The translations under genes were made by a program, and so were the position numbers. 37,207 bases of DNA. Origin: Mikrocytos mackini. Lineage: Eukaryota; Endomyxa; Ascetosporea; Mikrocytida; Mikrocytiidae. A model generated the notes under the pieces. The model searched no databases. It was not told the DNA's origin and was given only the letters and a program-made list of their open reading frames with translations. Positions 10,260-19,346 of this stretch are shown in pieces. The DNA lies in NCBI GenBank assembly GCA_030180075.1, contig JASNJN010000038.1, positions 1 through 37,207 of the forward strand. The letters run 5' to 3'. Every line of letters starts with the position of its first letter. The stretch's first letter is position 1.

Positions 10260-10355
10260 TGTTGTAAGAGGATTATAAGCCCCCGCTTTTAATGTCAGTT
10301 TTAACTAATTCTATTTGGAATATTTAATTTTTCAATAGAATTACAGATCTTTACA
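10260..10355 (+). repeat. 3' LTR (96 bp)
   Basis: It has the same TGTTGTAAGAGG...ATCTTTACA sequence as the 5' copy with three differences. It abuts the polypurine tract and is followed by host DNA leading to the gene at 10550. Confidence 0.92.
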
Positions 10356-10549
10356 ATAACATTTTTATTTCTACCAAATACTTTGCCGTATTCCATAAAT
10401 TCTTGTTTCAATAATATTTACAAATCAAAACTTACAACAAACACACTACTTTTACACAAACCATTCCTTCCCAATTCGTATATATTTATCAACTCATCCT
10501 AATCCCTGTAAAACCAGTATTTCCCATTTTTATTCCAAAAATCTTAAAA

Positions 10550-11356
10550 ATGCATCTTTCAGTATCTACTTCAGCGGTCTTATTCAACATCTATATTCTC
10601 TTGAAGTTTCTTAACTGGCTAAAGCGAGACGCCTTCCACGCTCGCATTAACAGTTTCTTCGCACTGATGTATTTCATCATTTCAGGAGACTTTCCGGGCT
10701 CCGTATTGAACTTTATTGCAGATCTTTTCAGAACAAACGTACTAGCAGACAACAAACAGTTTTGCGATGCCTATATGGCGATAAACTACTTCTGGTTCCT
10801 GAAAGTGCTAGGTATTTTGTCTGTGACTTTGCTGTTCACTGTGGAGTGCTTCGCGCCAATGCTTTACACATTTTTGAACTACATAGGCTGGGCTTTAGTC
10901 GTTTTGTCCGTGATGTATTGGACCTTGGTTAAGTACTGGATTGGGACGTTTGGAGCTAAGCCAGGAATGCTTGTGAATGGAATCTATAGGTATTGTGGCT
11001 TGGCAAACAAAGAGGCGGACAAATGCTTCTATGATTTTCAGAGCTTAGTTCATTTATTCAGCTTAGTAATGGCATTTGTCTTTTATAGAGAGTCAAAAAA
11101 GGAAAAATACAATGAAACTAAAAAGACGTTTTATATGGCTGTTTCAAAGTACCTGTTTTTGTTGGGTCTGGTGGATACACTTTCTATACTCAGATGGACG
11201 TTAAAAAACATTTTTAAAATTTCACTAAGTTTGGAAGTTGATGAATTTATTTTTGATTACGAACGAATGGTCCCAGGTATTATGGGTGTTTTGCATATGA
11301 GTGAGAGTATTATGGGGCCAATTTTAGACTTTATTGTAGGAGGACAACACGCATAA
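10550..11356 (+). CDS. Polytopic membrane protein of unknown function (268 aa)
   Basis: I do not recognise this protein. It has about five to seven hydrophobic segments, at roughly residues 7-23, 35-60, 82-103, 108-125, 166-183 and 198-215. They are separated by short basic loops (WLKRDAFHARIN, YRESKKEKYNETKK) and the protein ends without a long tail. There is no obvious cleavable signal. The ATG is preceded by an A-rich run, and upstream in-frame sequence shows no better start. The stop TAA at 11354-11356 runs straight into AATAAAG, so stop codon and putative polyadenylation signal overlap by a base. The gypsy 3' LTR ends only 194 bp upstream and may have displaced or replaced its promoter. 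Base composition is somewhat less AT-rich than in neighbouring host genes. Confidence 0.8.
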   Translation: MHLSVSTSAVLFNIYILLKFLNWLKRDAFHARINSFFALMYFIISGDFPGSVLNFIADLFRTNVLADNKQFCDAYMAINYFWFLKVLGILSVTLLFTVECFAPMLYTFLNYIGWALVVLSVMYWTLVKYWIGTFGAKPGMLVNGIYRYCGLANKEADKCFYDFQSLVHLFSLVMAFVFYRESKKEKYNETKKTFYMAVSKYLFLLGLVDTLSILRWTLKNIFKISLSLEVDEFIFDYERMVPGIMGVLHMSESIMGPILDFIVGGQHA

Positions 11357-11565
11357 ATAAAGTTTAATTTTGAATTCAGTTTTTTCCATTCTGAAAATAG
11401 AATTCATTTTTCTAAAATATATTTCATTCCTAATTTAACAATATAAATCCATTGGCATTTATTAAATTCTAAAATCACATTCTCAATTTACTATTCTTGA
11501 ATACAGTACATCAAATACTGTTGAAAATATTAAATATAAATATTCAATATTGAATGTTTTTATTA

Positions 11566-12165
11566 TTACTTATTCAAAATCAAATCAAAACAAAACAGCA
11601 ATTCCATATTTATTTCATCCCAATCATAATATACATTTTCCAAATCAATTTTGTACTTATCGAATTTAACAGCTACATTTGTATACCCTTTCATTTTTAA
11701 TATCAAATACATTTTGTCAACTTCTTTCTTTTCAACTGTCTGTTCATAGCTTCCAATAAAACTGAATTCTGGTTTACTAAATTCAATTTGTTCATTGTCG
11801 TTAAAAATGAACCATTTGGCCAATACACAAATTTTGAGCTTGTTTAACTGTTCATCGTAAAGCTGTAGTGTTTCGATGTCAAAATTATCCTCTAAACGAT
11901 CCTTTGAAGTCTTGGCAGATGTACCACTGGCTTTTGGAGAACTGTGATTTTCTTTGGAAGATGGATTTGTATTGGTTTTCCATTTTGGCTCTGTTTGGGC
12001 TTTGGTTTTTCTGTTTAGAAGAAATTGAAGCCTGTAGAAGTGACGTCGACCGTTTATGTGGTTCTGGTAAGACTCTAAGTTTTTGTGATCGATGCCACAA
12101 AGTCTGCATTCTATAAGACCGTGTTGGTTGGTAACAGACCAGTCTGTAGATTTTAACTCTTCCAT
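11566..12165 (-). CDS. U1-type C2H2 zinc-finger protein (199 aa)
   Basis: Near the N-terminus (residues 20-42) is a zinc finger C-x2-C-x12-H-x5-H (ECRLCGIDHKN...HINGRRH). That spacing, with H-x5-H, defines the U1/matrin-type fingers of RNA-binding nuclear proteins such as splicing factors and ZMAT proteins. A Ser/Lys/Thr-rich linker (about 55-95) follows. Then comes an acidic, aromatic C-terminal half ending in a YDWDEINMELLFCFDLI motif that may be a folded domain. The role is probably nuclear RNA or RNP binding; the specific partner cannot be named. It is divergent from the ORF at 12309, with 143 bases between the start codons. After the stop the minus strand reads TAATAATAAAAAC, a likely early polyadenylation signal. 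Confidence 0.8.
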   Translation of the reverse strand: MEELKSTDWSVTNQHGLIECRLCGIDHKNLESYQNHINGRRHFYRLQFLLNRKTKAQTEPKWKTNTNPSSKENHSSPKASGTSAKTSKDRLEDNFDIETLQLYDEQLNKLKICVLAKWFIFNDNEQIEFSKPEFSFIGSYEQTVEKKEVDKMYLILKMKGYTNVAVKFDKYKIDLENVYYDWDEINMELLFCFDLILNK

Positions 12166-12308
12166 TGGTGTAGTAACTGTGGATCGATCTTTAAATCAAG
12201 TATAATGAAATATATACAGTATTTGAGCTCGTAATACAAGAATAGTAATAATCGTACCGTTAAGGCTGAAGAATATGCTTTTTATTAAATGAAAATTTAA
12301 TTTTTGAA

Positions 12309-12665
12309 ATGCCAACAAAACGGAAAACTAAGCCCAAACAACACATAGACACATGTTCAGATTATGACAAACAAGACACAGCAGATATACACTTTAGTAA
12401 GAAAGCTAAATATACAAAAGAGCTCCGTTCGGTAGCATTATCAGATGTCACCAATAAAACCACTAGAAAGACCAAAGTGAAAAAAGAAGAACCTATTGAA
12501 ATTATAGACTGGCCAGATAATCCTATTGTCATTGACAATGAAGCTCTCGACAACCTTTTGTTTGAAAATGCAAATGAACTTCTCGCAGAAGAACCTGAAA
12601 GCAACGACTCAGACTGCGATTTTTTCTTAACGTCGTCAAACTGTACATTGGGCATAAATAACTAA
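12309..12665 (+). CDS. Small basic/acidic protein of unknown function (118 aa)
   Basis: I do not recognise a family. The N-terminal 60 residues are Lys/Thr-rich with several nuclear-localisation-like clusters (KRKTKPKQ, RKTKVKK). The C-terminal half is acidic, with a hydrophobic-acidic block PIEIIDWPDNPIVI followed by LLFENANELL that looks like an interaction helix. The charge layout suggests a nuclear protein. It faces away from the U1-type finger gene and the two may share a promoter. The ATG at 12309 follows an A/T-rich run (AATTTTTGAA) and the frame ends in TAA. Real coding is supported by reading-frame length and composition, with no homology evidence. Confidence 0.6.
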   Translation: MPTKRKTKPKQHIDTCSDYDKQDTADIHFSKKAKYTKELRSVALSDVTNKTTRKTKVKKEEPIEIIDWPDNPIVIDNEALDNLLFENANELLAEEPESNDSDCDFFLTSSNCTLGINN

Positions 12666-12935
12666 ATGTAGTTAAATTTAGATTTTAAAAATTGAATTAT
12701 TATTTGGATTGTGTGTGGTTTATTGATTGAACAACAAATTTTTATACGGCTTGTTTTGTTGTAATTATTAGTTTTTTGAACATAATGACAATATGAATTT
12801 ATATAAATATTTTAAAAATATTTTAGTGTAGTCGAGAGTGATATGGTCGTGCAAAGACGTGTTGTTAATGAAAAAGTAATTTTGTTTTAATAATTAAAAT
12901 AGACACCTATATTAACAAACATATACATACTTATT

Positions 12936-13631
12936 CTATTTAGAAATGAATCCTTCACATTCCAGCCTATTCCCATTTAAGTATGCAATAAAACCTATTC
13001 CTAGAGCAGCAACTACAAAGATAGAAGCTCCACTTACCTGGTAATAAAACGCTGTCATCCATTTTTGACAACCTTGCAGTTTATTTGTTCCTCGGCTTTC
13101 ACTGCACCAATCTTCGTAGTACTTTAATTCGTTCGCAAATAGCTCTCCCGTTTCAGCTGCGAGGCAAATACCAAAGACAATAGCTGCTATGCAAATGCTG
13201 TACTTTAAAGGAGAAGCCGATTTAGAGTCTCCTCTTTGTATCACGAATACAGCTAGTAAGTTAAGTAGTACTAAAATAAAAGGGTAACCAAATTTCCTCC
13301 ATCCGCCGAATATTGGGTATAAAACATCGGTTTGGAAACTGTGTCCTATTACAAAAACAACAGCGCCAATTATTATGGGAATGAACATTAAACCCTGCCA
13401 GGCTGGGTATGGGTGACCCCATGAAGGAGGTAAGCTGTAAAGGAATGAAATGTAAATTGGAGAAGGAGATTTGCCAGTAGAAGAAGGTACGGCGCTGGTT
13501 TGTCGTTGTAGATTTCCTGAGTGTTTATAATTTTCTTCCGAATGTGATTCACTACTTGAGTATGACCCTGAGTAACTACCCGAGTCGGACCGGCCTGATG
13601 CAGACGTCGATGCTTTTCGTTTTCTGGACAT
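12936..13631 (-). CDS. Four-pass membrane protein with Ser-rich cytosolic-type N-terminus (231 aa)
   Basis: The start is the ATG at 13631, the only ATG near the beginning of the frame. About 60 residues of Ser-rich hydrophilic sequence begin with MSRKRKAS and include a SGSYSGSYSSSESHSEE stretch. Four clear transmembrane segments follow: near residues 87-106 (FIPIIIGAVVFVIGHSF), 115-133 (PFILVLLNLLAVFVI), 147-165 (ICIAAIVFGICLAAE) and 206-223 (ASIFVVAALGIGFIAYL). The loop between the third and fourth contains two cysteines and could be disulfide-bonded if extracytosolic. I cannot assign a family or transport substrate. The topology (four helices, Cys-bearing loop) is reminiscent of tetraspan proteins, but no CCG motif is present. 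Confidence 0.8.
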   Translation of the reverse strand: MSRKRKASTSASGRSDSGSYSGSYSSSESHSEENYKHSGNLQRQTSAVPSSTGKSPSPIYISFLYSLPPSWGHPYPAWQGLMFIPIIIGAVVFVIGHSFQTDVLYPIFGGWRKFGYPFILVLLNLLAVFVIQRGDSKSASPLKYSICIAAIVFGICLAAETGELFANELKYYEDWCSESRGTNKLQGCQKWMTAFYYQVSGASIFVVAALGIGFIAYLNGNRLECEGFISK

Positions 13632-13645
13632 CAAGTTGAACTTTG

Positions 13646-13669
13646 AAATTTAAAATTTAAAATTTAAAT
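13646..13669 (-). promoter_or_regulatory. Tandem AAATTTAAA repeats upstream of the four-pass membrane protein
   Basis: Three overlapping copies of the self-complementary AAATTTAAA/AAATTTTAAA word lie 15-38 bases before the ATG at 13631. Similar AATTTTAAAATTT words occur next to the 19316/19347 divergent starts. This may be a host core-promoter element, but that is inference from position only. Confidence 0.4.
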
Positions 13670-13844
13670 ATACAAATGCAGTTCAATACAGGCTTCTAAT
13701 CATGCTTGTTTAGCCTTGACCACTTTTAACAATGTATACCCCATCGAGGTTTTCGTAAAATCAATTATTGTCTCTTATGCGGGTTAATAATAAAGTTGCG
13801 CAGAGATAAACACGATTGCATTCTTTTACGTTTAAATATTCGAC

Positions 13845-16800
13845 TTATTTAACAACAATCCATAAAACGCTCATTACTCCAACCACTATTAAAGCAGAGA
13901 TGACTAAAATAGATATCATTGTAAACATTTCTGTAAATGTATTCGAAAAATGGTTTTCAATGGTCGATTGTTCAACATTTGTTGTTGAATATTCATACTC
14001 AGTATCCGTTACTTCCGTTTCCTGTTCAATGGTAGTCTCTTTATTTCTGTTTTCACTTTCGCTTTCGCTTTCATATTCATTTTCATTTTCTCTTTCACTT
14101 GTGCTATTTGTGCTTTCAAGTGTGCTCGAGCTGTGTTTTGTTTCTTTGGCGGTACTGGTTGCTCTACTGGTTGTGTTTGATGTTGTATTAGTCGTCTGAG
14201 ATGTTGTGTCTTCTTTTGTTGTTGTTGAAGAAGATGTATTTGATTGTGACAACTTCTGTTTGTTTAATGCTTTTCTTATGAAAAACATGTATTGATACGA
14301 AGATCGAGACATTTTACTGTTGTTGACAACTTCCTCCTTTTTAACAGTCCACACTATCTTTTTGTTTATGTAAAAATTAGATCCGTCTTCTGAAACAAAT
14401 GTGTGTATTTTAAGGTATACATTAAAGTTTACCACGTTATTGTGTAGTGTAGTTTTTCTGTTTATAAACAACTCTTCAATTAAATTGTATCTGTGGTATT
14501 TATTGTCTTTTGTTAAGTAATTAAACGAGCTGTAGTTGTATTTAAAAGTATACATGGGAATGTTTTTAACTGTAGTTGTTTCTGACTGTGAAGTTTTTGA
14601 ATTATCTTCTATTGTTGTTGTTTTTGTTTTGGCAGTTGATGTAGTGCGTATAACCTCAGAAGTTGAAGTTGTATTTGTAGTTGGTGTACTCGCAACTTTA
14701 GTTGTTTGTGAAGTTTGAGTTGATATACAGGTTGGGCATGCATCAGGGTTTTCTTCTTGTGGTAAAAAATCACTGTATATTGAGTCTATAGAATCGGATT
14801 CTGTTTGTGAATAATGTGTATCCGTTGTATTTGTTGAGGTAACTGTAGTGTGCGATTGGCTGGATGAGTAAGAAGGTGTCTTGACTATGGAATTAGAAGA
14901 AGCTGTGTCAGTTTGTTTGTTAGACTGAGAATATTTTGTTTTACTATTTAGGTCTTTTGTTGTTTCTGAATTATCGGTATATGAGTTATGTGAGTTATGT
15001 GTTGTTGTTTGTTTAGAATCTGATGATATTTTAGTCTGTGAATCATTAGTAGGCTCAAATATTTCTGGTTCAGATGTAGTTGTTTCACTGTTAGTTTTAT
15101 TTTTCTTATTTGGTTTCAAACAAGAGCTACTTGATGTTTTAACGTCACCATTGGAATTTTTTGAAGTACTAGAATCTGATGTGCGTGCTGTTGGTAAAGG
15201 AACATAACTAGAAGTTTCTTTTTTGGTTGTTGTATTAGACGTTGAGTCTGTTTGTTGTGATGCAGTCTTTTTATTTGTTGTGCATTTAGACGTTTGACTT
15301 TTATGTGTTGGGGTTTCTTGTGTAGTTCGTTTTGTACTATTTACTTCATTGATTGTATTAGATTTTGAGCTGGTTTGTTTGTTAGTTGAACTACATGATG
15401 AAGAAGGTTTAGTATGTTTAGTAGTATTTTTATTATATGTAGTGTTAGATGTGGTCGTATTTTTAGAGGGTTCTTTTGGATGTTTGCAAGATGTTCTTTC
15501 TGAAGATGTTTTGGTTGTTTTATCAAAAGGAACCGAGTTTTTAGATATTGTAGTGGCTTTAGTAGTCTTAGTTTTACTAGAAGTTGATTTGTCAAAAGGT
15601 ATAGGGTTGTTAGACTTCGTTGTATTGGTTGTTGTTTTGCTAGAAGAGCTAGAAATAGAGGTATCCTTTGGTTTAGAAGATCTGGGTTTTGTTTCGCTAG
15701 TAGTTTGGAATGGGTAATGACATGAAGCTTTTTGTGAAGTCGTTTTTGATGTTTGTTCGATTTCATTATTACTTGGTTTTGTATTCTCTGTACTTGTGGT
15801 TGTATTGAGTGGTGGTTCGTTGTTTTGTGATCTTTTATTAGTGGTTTGAGATGTGTGAATTATATTTGGAGAACAAGAGGAAGAGCTGGTTTCCGTGTCA
15901 GGATACACAAATGGTTTCTTTTCATTAGGTTCATTTCCGTAAGTGTTTGTTGTCGTTTCGTTTGTTTCATTCGTAGAACAAGACGAAGAGCTGGTTTCTG
16001 TGTCCGGGTATACAAATGGTTTCTTTTTATTATCTTCTTCTGTTGTGGTATTTGTTTCATTAGAAGAATAAGAGGAAGAACTGGTTTCTGTGTCAGGGTA
16101 CACAAATGGTCTCTTTCTATTAGTTTCTTCTTCTGTTGTGTTATTTTTTTCATTGGAAGAACATGAAGAAGAATTGGTTTCTGTGTCAGGGTGTATAAAT
16201 GGCCTCTTTCTATTAGATTGTTCCTCTGTTGTGTTATTTTTTTTAGTTGAAGAACATGAAGAAGAATGGTTTTCTGTATCCGGATACACAAAAGGTCTCT
16301 TTCTATTAGTTTCTTCTTCTGTTATGTTATTTTTTTCAGTTGAAGAACAAGAGGAAGAACTGGTTTCTGTATCAGGGTACACAATTGGCTTCTCTTTAGT
16401 TGAGTACGATTTTTCTTCCTTTGTCTTCGAATTGATTTCTATTTCTTTTTCATTTTGTACATTAGTTCTATGTTCAGTTTCCGATTCATTGTCAAATTTG
16501 TACGAGTTTTGTTCGGTAGTGTCAGTTTTTATTTCATCATCTTCATCGTTTACACTAACCGTTTTATTTTCATCCATCGTTTCTTCAGCTGAAGTCGATC
16601 CATCCCCACAACTTTCAGGATAATATATTTTATCCGATTTTTTATTTTCATTTGTTTGTTCGTTGTTTTTCTGTTTTGTAGTTACAATTATATTATTATA
16701 GTTTTCGGAATATTCCTTTGATGTTTTACTTTCGGTGTTTTCATTGTTATAATCGAAAGGAATCGGTATCTGTTCACTTGAATTCTCATAACTTTCTTTG

Positions 16801-18098
16801 CCCTCGCTTTTTGAAGTTACACTAATTTCTGAATATACCATTTTAGATGTATTGTCATTTAAACCAGAACTCGTATTCTCTTCCGTTTGATCAGTATCAT
16901 CTTTATTGTCTTCTTCATTTATTCCACCCTCAACTGGATCTTCATCTTCAGTATGCTCGTCTTTACTACTGGGAAATACAGTTGTTATTTTATGACAAAT
17001 ACTATACGCCTTTATATTACGTTTTAAAACCCGTTTAGTCATAACGATATAAAATACATTATTCTTTATATAGTCACATTCCATCACTTCTTTATCTTCT
17101 TTTATAAAATTTTTCAAATAAGCCATGGTTCTTTTGTTTCTATTTAATACAACAGTTTTAAATAACTTTTTATACTTTGTGTTATACAATACCTTAATTG
17201 TACTAGCATAATCTTTGCCATTTATTTCATCTATTATCATATCTTTTATGCTTACTATTCTCACTATTTTGACGTTTTTATTTTGTATTTGGAGCAATAT
17301 TTGCAGTTCGTAGAATTTAGTCTTATTTTCAATTATCACTTTAACCAAAATTCGATCTTTTGATCTTACAACTCTTACATCCGAAGTGCAATTACTATCT
17401 ACGTTGATAGTACCAAACTTCCTAACATTTAGATTATTATCTCCCTTTACAGTTGTTAGTACGGTGTAAAGTTTGTATTTGAAATCTAACTTTAAATGGT
17501 TAGTAAAACAGTTGAGTTTATAAAACACTTCTTTGAACGTTTTTAATGTTTTAGTGTCTTCTTTGAGAAGGTCAAATAGGTGTATTCTGAGGTTTGGGTT
17601 ATTGTGGGAAATTTTGATGCTTTTAGGAATATTTAGTTTATTCTTTGGTTCGTTGTGCTCAAAGTTCGGCTTTGTGTTGTAAAATATTACGCTTGAAATG
17701 TTTGTTTTAAATGTATTTTGGTAGTCTTTTGGAGTATTAATAAAAAGCCCTTCATTAGAAACTGAATGATTTACTAAACTGAGCTTGTCTTTGTGTAAAT
17801 AAAGAACACAATGAATAGTGTATAGGTTGTAGCTGAATAAATAGTTGGGGGATTGGAATTTGATGAATTTTGTGTTGAAGATTTCTCCCTTTGGAGTTAT
17901 AATTTGATAGTCTTTGTATCTTCGAAGTGTTAATAACAATTGTGATTGGTAGAATGTTTCCACTGAGTTATATTTTGCTACTTTATCTAAAGAACTCAGT
18001 GATATTTCTTTCGTAATGGTGTCCAAAATATTTAGTTTTTGTGAGGTACAAACTGACGTTAATATAAACATGAATAATATTAAGACTTTCATTTTCAT
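13845..18098 (-). CDS. Large secreted or surface type I membrane protein, mucin-like with tandem repeats (about 1,417 aa)
   Basis: The ATG at 18098 (or 18092) gives an immediate signal peptide, MKMKVLILFMFILTSVCTSQ. The ATG at 18149 would put 17 hydrophilic residues in front of it and is less likely. Residues about 20-385 form a non-repetitive, probably folded ectodomain rich in Tyr, Lys and Asn with few cysteines. A very long Ser/Thr/Asn/Glu-rich mucin-like region follows to about residue 1220, including six tandem PDTET-type repeats. A second folded domain lies at about 1225-1325, then another Ser/Thr-rich stretch. One C-terminal transmembrane helix (ISILVISALIVVGVMSVLWIV) ends in a short basic tail. 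The layout is that of an O-glycosylated surface or invasion-related coat protein. No family match is recognised. Codon use is A/C-skewed in the low-complexity part. Confidence 0.88.
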   Translation of the reverse strand: MKMKVLILFMFILTSVCTSQKLNILDTITKEISLSSLDKVAKYNSVETFYQSQLLLTLRRYKDYQIITPKGEIFNTKFIKFQSPNYLFSYNLYTIHCVLYLHKDKLSLVNHSVSNEGLFINTPKDYQNTFKTNISSVIFYNTKPNFEHNEPKNKLNIPKSIKISHNNPNLRIHLFDLLKEDTKTLKTFKEVFYKLNCFTNHLKLDFKYKLYTVLTTVKGDNNLNVRKFGTINVDSNCTSDVRVVRSKDRILVKVIIENKTKFYELQILLQIQNKNVKIVRIVSIKDMIIDEINGKDYASTIKVLYNTKYKKLFKTVVLNRNKRTMAYLKNFIKEDKEVMECDYIKNNVFYIVMTKRVLKRNIKAYSICHKITTVFPSSKDEHTEDEDPVEGGINEEDNKDDTDQTEENTSSGLNDNTSKMVYSEISVTSKSEGKESYENSSEQIPIPFDYNNENTESKTSKEYSENYNNIIVTTKQKNNEQTNENKKSDKIYYPESCGDGSTSAEETMDENKTVSVNDEDDEIKTDTTEQNSYKFDNESETEHRTNVQNEKEIEINSKTKEEKSYSTKEKPIVYPDTETSSSSCSSTEKNNITEEETNRKRPFVYPDTENHSSSCSSTKKNNTTEEQSNRKRPFIHPDTETNSSSCSSNEKNNTTEEETNRKRPFVYPDTETSSSSYSSNETNTTTEEDNKKKPFVYPDTETSSSSCSTNETNETTTNTYGNEPNEKKPFVYPDTETSSSSCSPNIIHTSQTTNKRSQNNEPPLNTTTSTENTKPSNNEIEQTSKTTSQKASCHYPFQTTSETKPRSSKPKDTSISSSSSKTTTNTTKSNNPIPFDKSTSSKTKTTKATTISKNSVPFDKTTKTSSERTSCKHPKEPSKNTTTSNTTYNKNTTKHTKPSSSCSSTNKQTSSKSNTINEVNSTKRTTQETPTHKSQTSKCTTNKKTASQQTDSTSNTTTKKETSSYVPLPTARTSDSSTSKNSNGDVKTSSSSCLKPNKKNKTNSETTTSEPEIFEPTNDSQTKISSDSKQTTTHNSHNSYTDNSETTKDLNSKTKYSQSNKQTDTASSNSIVKTPSYSSSQSHTTVTSTNTTDTHYSQTESDSIDSIYSDFLPQEENPDACPTCISTQTSQTTKVASTPTTNTTSTSEVIRTTSTAKTKTTTIEDNSKTSQSETTTVKNIPMYTFKYNYSSFNYLTKDNKYHRYNLIEELFINRKTTLHNNVVNFNVYLKIHTFVSEDGSNFYINKKIVWTVKKEEVVNNSKMSRSSYQYMFFIRKALNKQKLSQSNTSSSTTTKEDTTSQTTNTTSNTTSRATSTAKETKHSSSTLESTNSTSERENENEYESESESENRNKETTIEQETEVTDTEYEYSTTNVEQSTIENHFSNTFTEMFTMISILVISALIVVGVMSVLWIVVK
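15875..16400 (-). repeat. Coding tandem repeat, six copies of about 30-34 codons
   Basis: Six head-to-tail units carry the core KPFVYPDTETSSSSCSS followed by a variable NxTTEEETNRKR spacer. Core positions fall near 15888, 15991, 16081, 16173, 16266 and 16360, i.e. spacing of 90-102 bases in multiples of three. Most units keep one cysteine in SSSSC (one unit has Tyr instead). The units are diverged enough to show that they are old, yet in-frame length is preserved, so selection on the protein is likely. Confidence 0.88.
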
Positions 18099-18149
18099 AG
18101 TCAGAATTGATTTTACATTGCGGTGTAAAGAGTTTTCTGTTCTTCTCAT

Positions 18150-19103
18150 TTATAGACTTTTATAATTGTTGGATGTGTGAAGTGCTGGAATTTAAGTGTA
18201 TTTAGTTAGATAGCTTGAAGTTGGATGTATGTTAGTAACTATACATTAGTTAGGGTTAGATAGAATGTAGAATTTATGCATTTTATACCATGTTTGTATT
18301 TTAAAGCTCTTTGGGAGGAATTGGACTGTTGAATTATTCCCCTTGTTCTTTTGGACTTCTTATTGTTTGAAATAGAAAACTTAAATGCAAAATAGTGTAA
18401 AAAAGGTGAACATGTGTAGACGTGGTTACAAGGCAGCTTTGTTGCTTCAAATATACAGGAAATTGTTTCTAAGATTTAAAATTTTCAAAAATGTATTCTG
18501 CGATTTCCAACTTACTATGGTATTTATACACAAAGGAATTTATACATAATGTACATTGTATATACTTTATTTCACATGATTGATTCCCAGCAAAATACAA
18601 AAACACAGACTCTTTTTCGTCTTTATGCCAACTCGTATTTACCACCAAAGCATTATTCTTCTTCTTACAGTAAGCACCAGGTACATATTTACCAATATAT
18701 TCACTTACCGATTTGGAATTCTAAATACAATCCTTATTGTCCTTTCATTAGAGCTTTTAAAGGTTCTTGACGTATTTTACTTTAAAGAAAAAGCTCAGAG
18801 TCTTTAAATATATAATTAACACACTTTCGGAGACTTTAGGAAAAACAGTTGCCATTGCACAAACAGAAATTAGGAACAAAATCTTGGCTTTTTACCTTAA
18901 ACACAAAATGAATAGAAATGCAAACAATAAAGAAGAAAATTAATGAATTATATAAAATAAAAGAATGACAATTATTTGAATTTTATTTCGCTTGTTGCTT
19001 GTTAAATTTAAATTTGTAGTTTTTAGTTCGTATTGTGGGTAAATATGGTATGTGATGTGATTGCGTAAGATTGTTTTAGAAGTGCATATACTCTCTTCTT
19101 TGT
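18150..19103. other. Intergenic stretch with no supported gene
   Basis: About 950 bases of A/T-rich sequence hold only short overlapping open frames (18549-18807) with no start context, domain or codon signal. It would contain the promoter of the mucin-like gene and the 3' end of the small gene at 19104. I see no tRNA or repeat. Confidence 0.5.
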
Positions 19104-19316
19104 TTAATTTCCAAGAACGTTGATTAAATTCAGAATATTGTTGTTGTAGATCTTCAAATTGTCGAGACGAATTTTTACTTTCTCCTCACCCTCTAGAATT
19201 TCTCCTAGGAGCTTGTTCTTCTTCGATAAATCATGTTCGGTATGGGCCAATATTTTGTCGAGAACAGGGTTGTCTTCTATATCGGGTGTGCTGTGTTTGG
19301 TGCTGTTTGTTTTCAT
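19104..19316 (-). CDS. Small coiled-coil-like protein (70 aa), unknown
   Basis: This hydrophilic ORF has heptad-like spacing of Leu/Ile in its second half (LLGEILEGEEKVKIRLDNL, then IYNNNILNLINVLG). That suggests one helix that dimerises or joins a small complex. Such short helical subunits occur in kinetochore, Mediator and SNARE-tether complexes, but nothing allows a choice. It starts with ATG in AAATTTATGAAA context and is divergent from the ORF at 19347, with only 30 bases between the two start codons. The two probably share a minimal promoter. Confidence 0.55.
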   Translation of the reverse strand: MKTNSTKHSTPDIEDNPVLDKILAHTEHDLSKKNKLLGEILEGEEKVKIRLDNLKIYNNNILNLINVLGN

Positions 19317-19346
19317 AAATTTTAAAATCTAAAAATTGTAAAGCTA

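Larger units (their letters stand above)
5833..10355 (+). mobile_element. Complete Ty3/gypsy LTR retrotransposon, probably Mag clade
   Basis: The layout is LTR, primer-binding site, gag, pol (protease, reverse transcriptase, RNase H, integrase), polypurine tract, LTR. Both coding frames are open over full length. The two LTRs differ by two substitutions and one single-base indel over about 97 bp, so insertion is relatively recent. Very short LTRs, a two-knuckle Gag and this pol order fit the Mag clade of invertebrate elements. No target-site duplication is evident: the 5 bases before the left LTR (CCTAG) differ from those after the right one (ATAAC). The element lies about 200 bp upstream of the host gene at 10550. 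Confidence 0.93.

Noticed and set aside
5828-10360. Target-site duplication of the gypsy element
   Set aside because: CCTAG on the left and ATAAC on the right do not match at 4 or 5 bases.
15875-16400. Regularly spaced repeats that might suggest a CRISPR array
   Set aside because: The repeats are diverged, spaced in multiples of three and lie inside one open frame encoding PDTET units; the genome is eukaryotic.
13816-17038. Several plus-strand open frames opposite the mucin-like gene (e.g. 13816-14199, 15349-15717, 16090-16623)
   Set aside because: They are antisense shadows of Ser/Thr-rich codons and give Val/Leu/Phe-rich low-complexity proteins without start context.
18549-18807. Two overlapping small plus-strand frames
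   Set aside because: They overlap in different frames, are of A/T-noise composition and lack any supporting motif.
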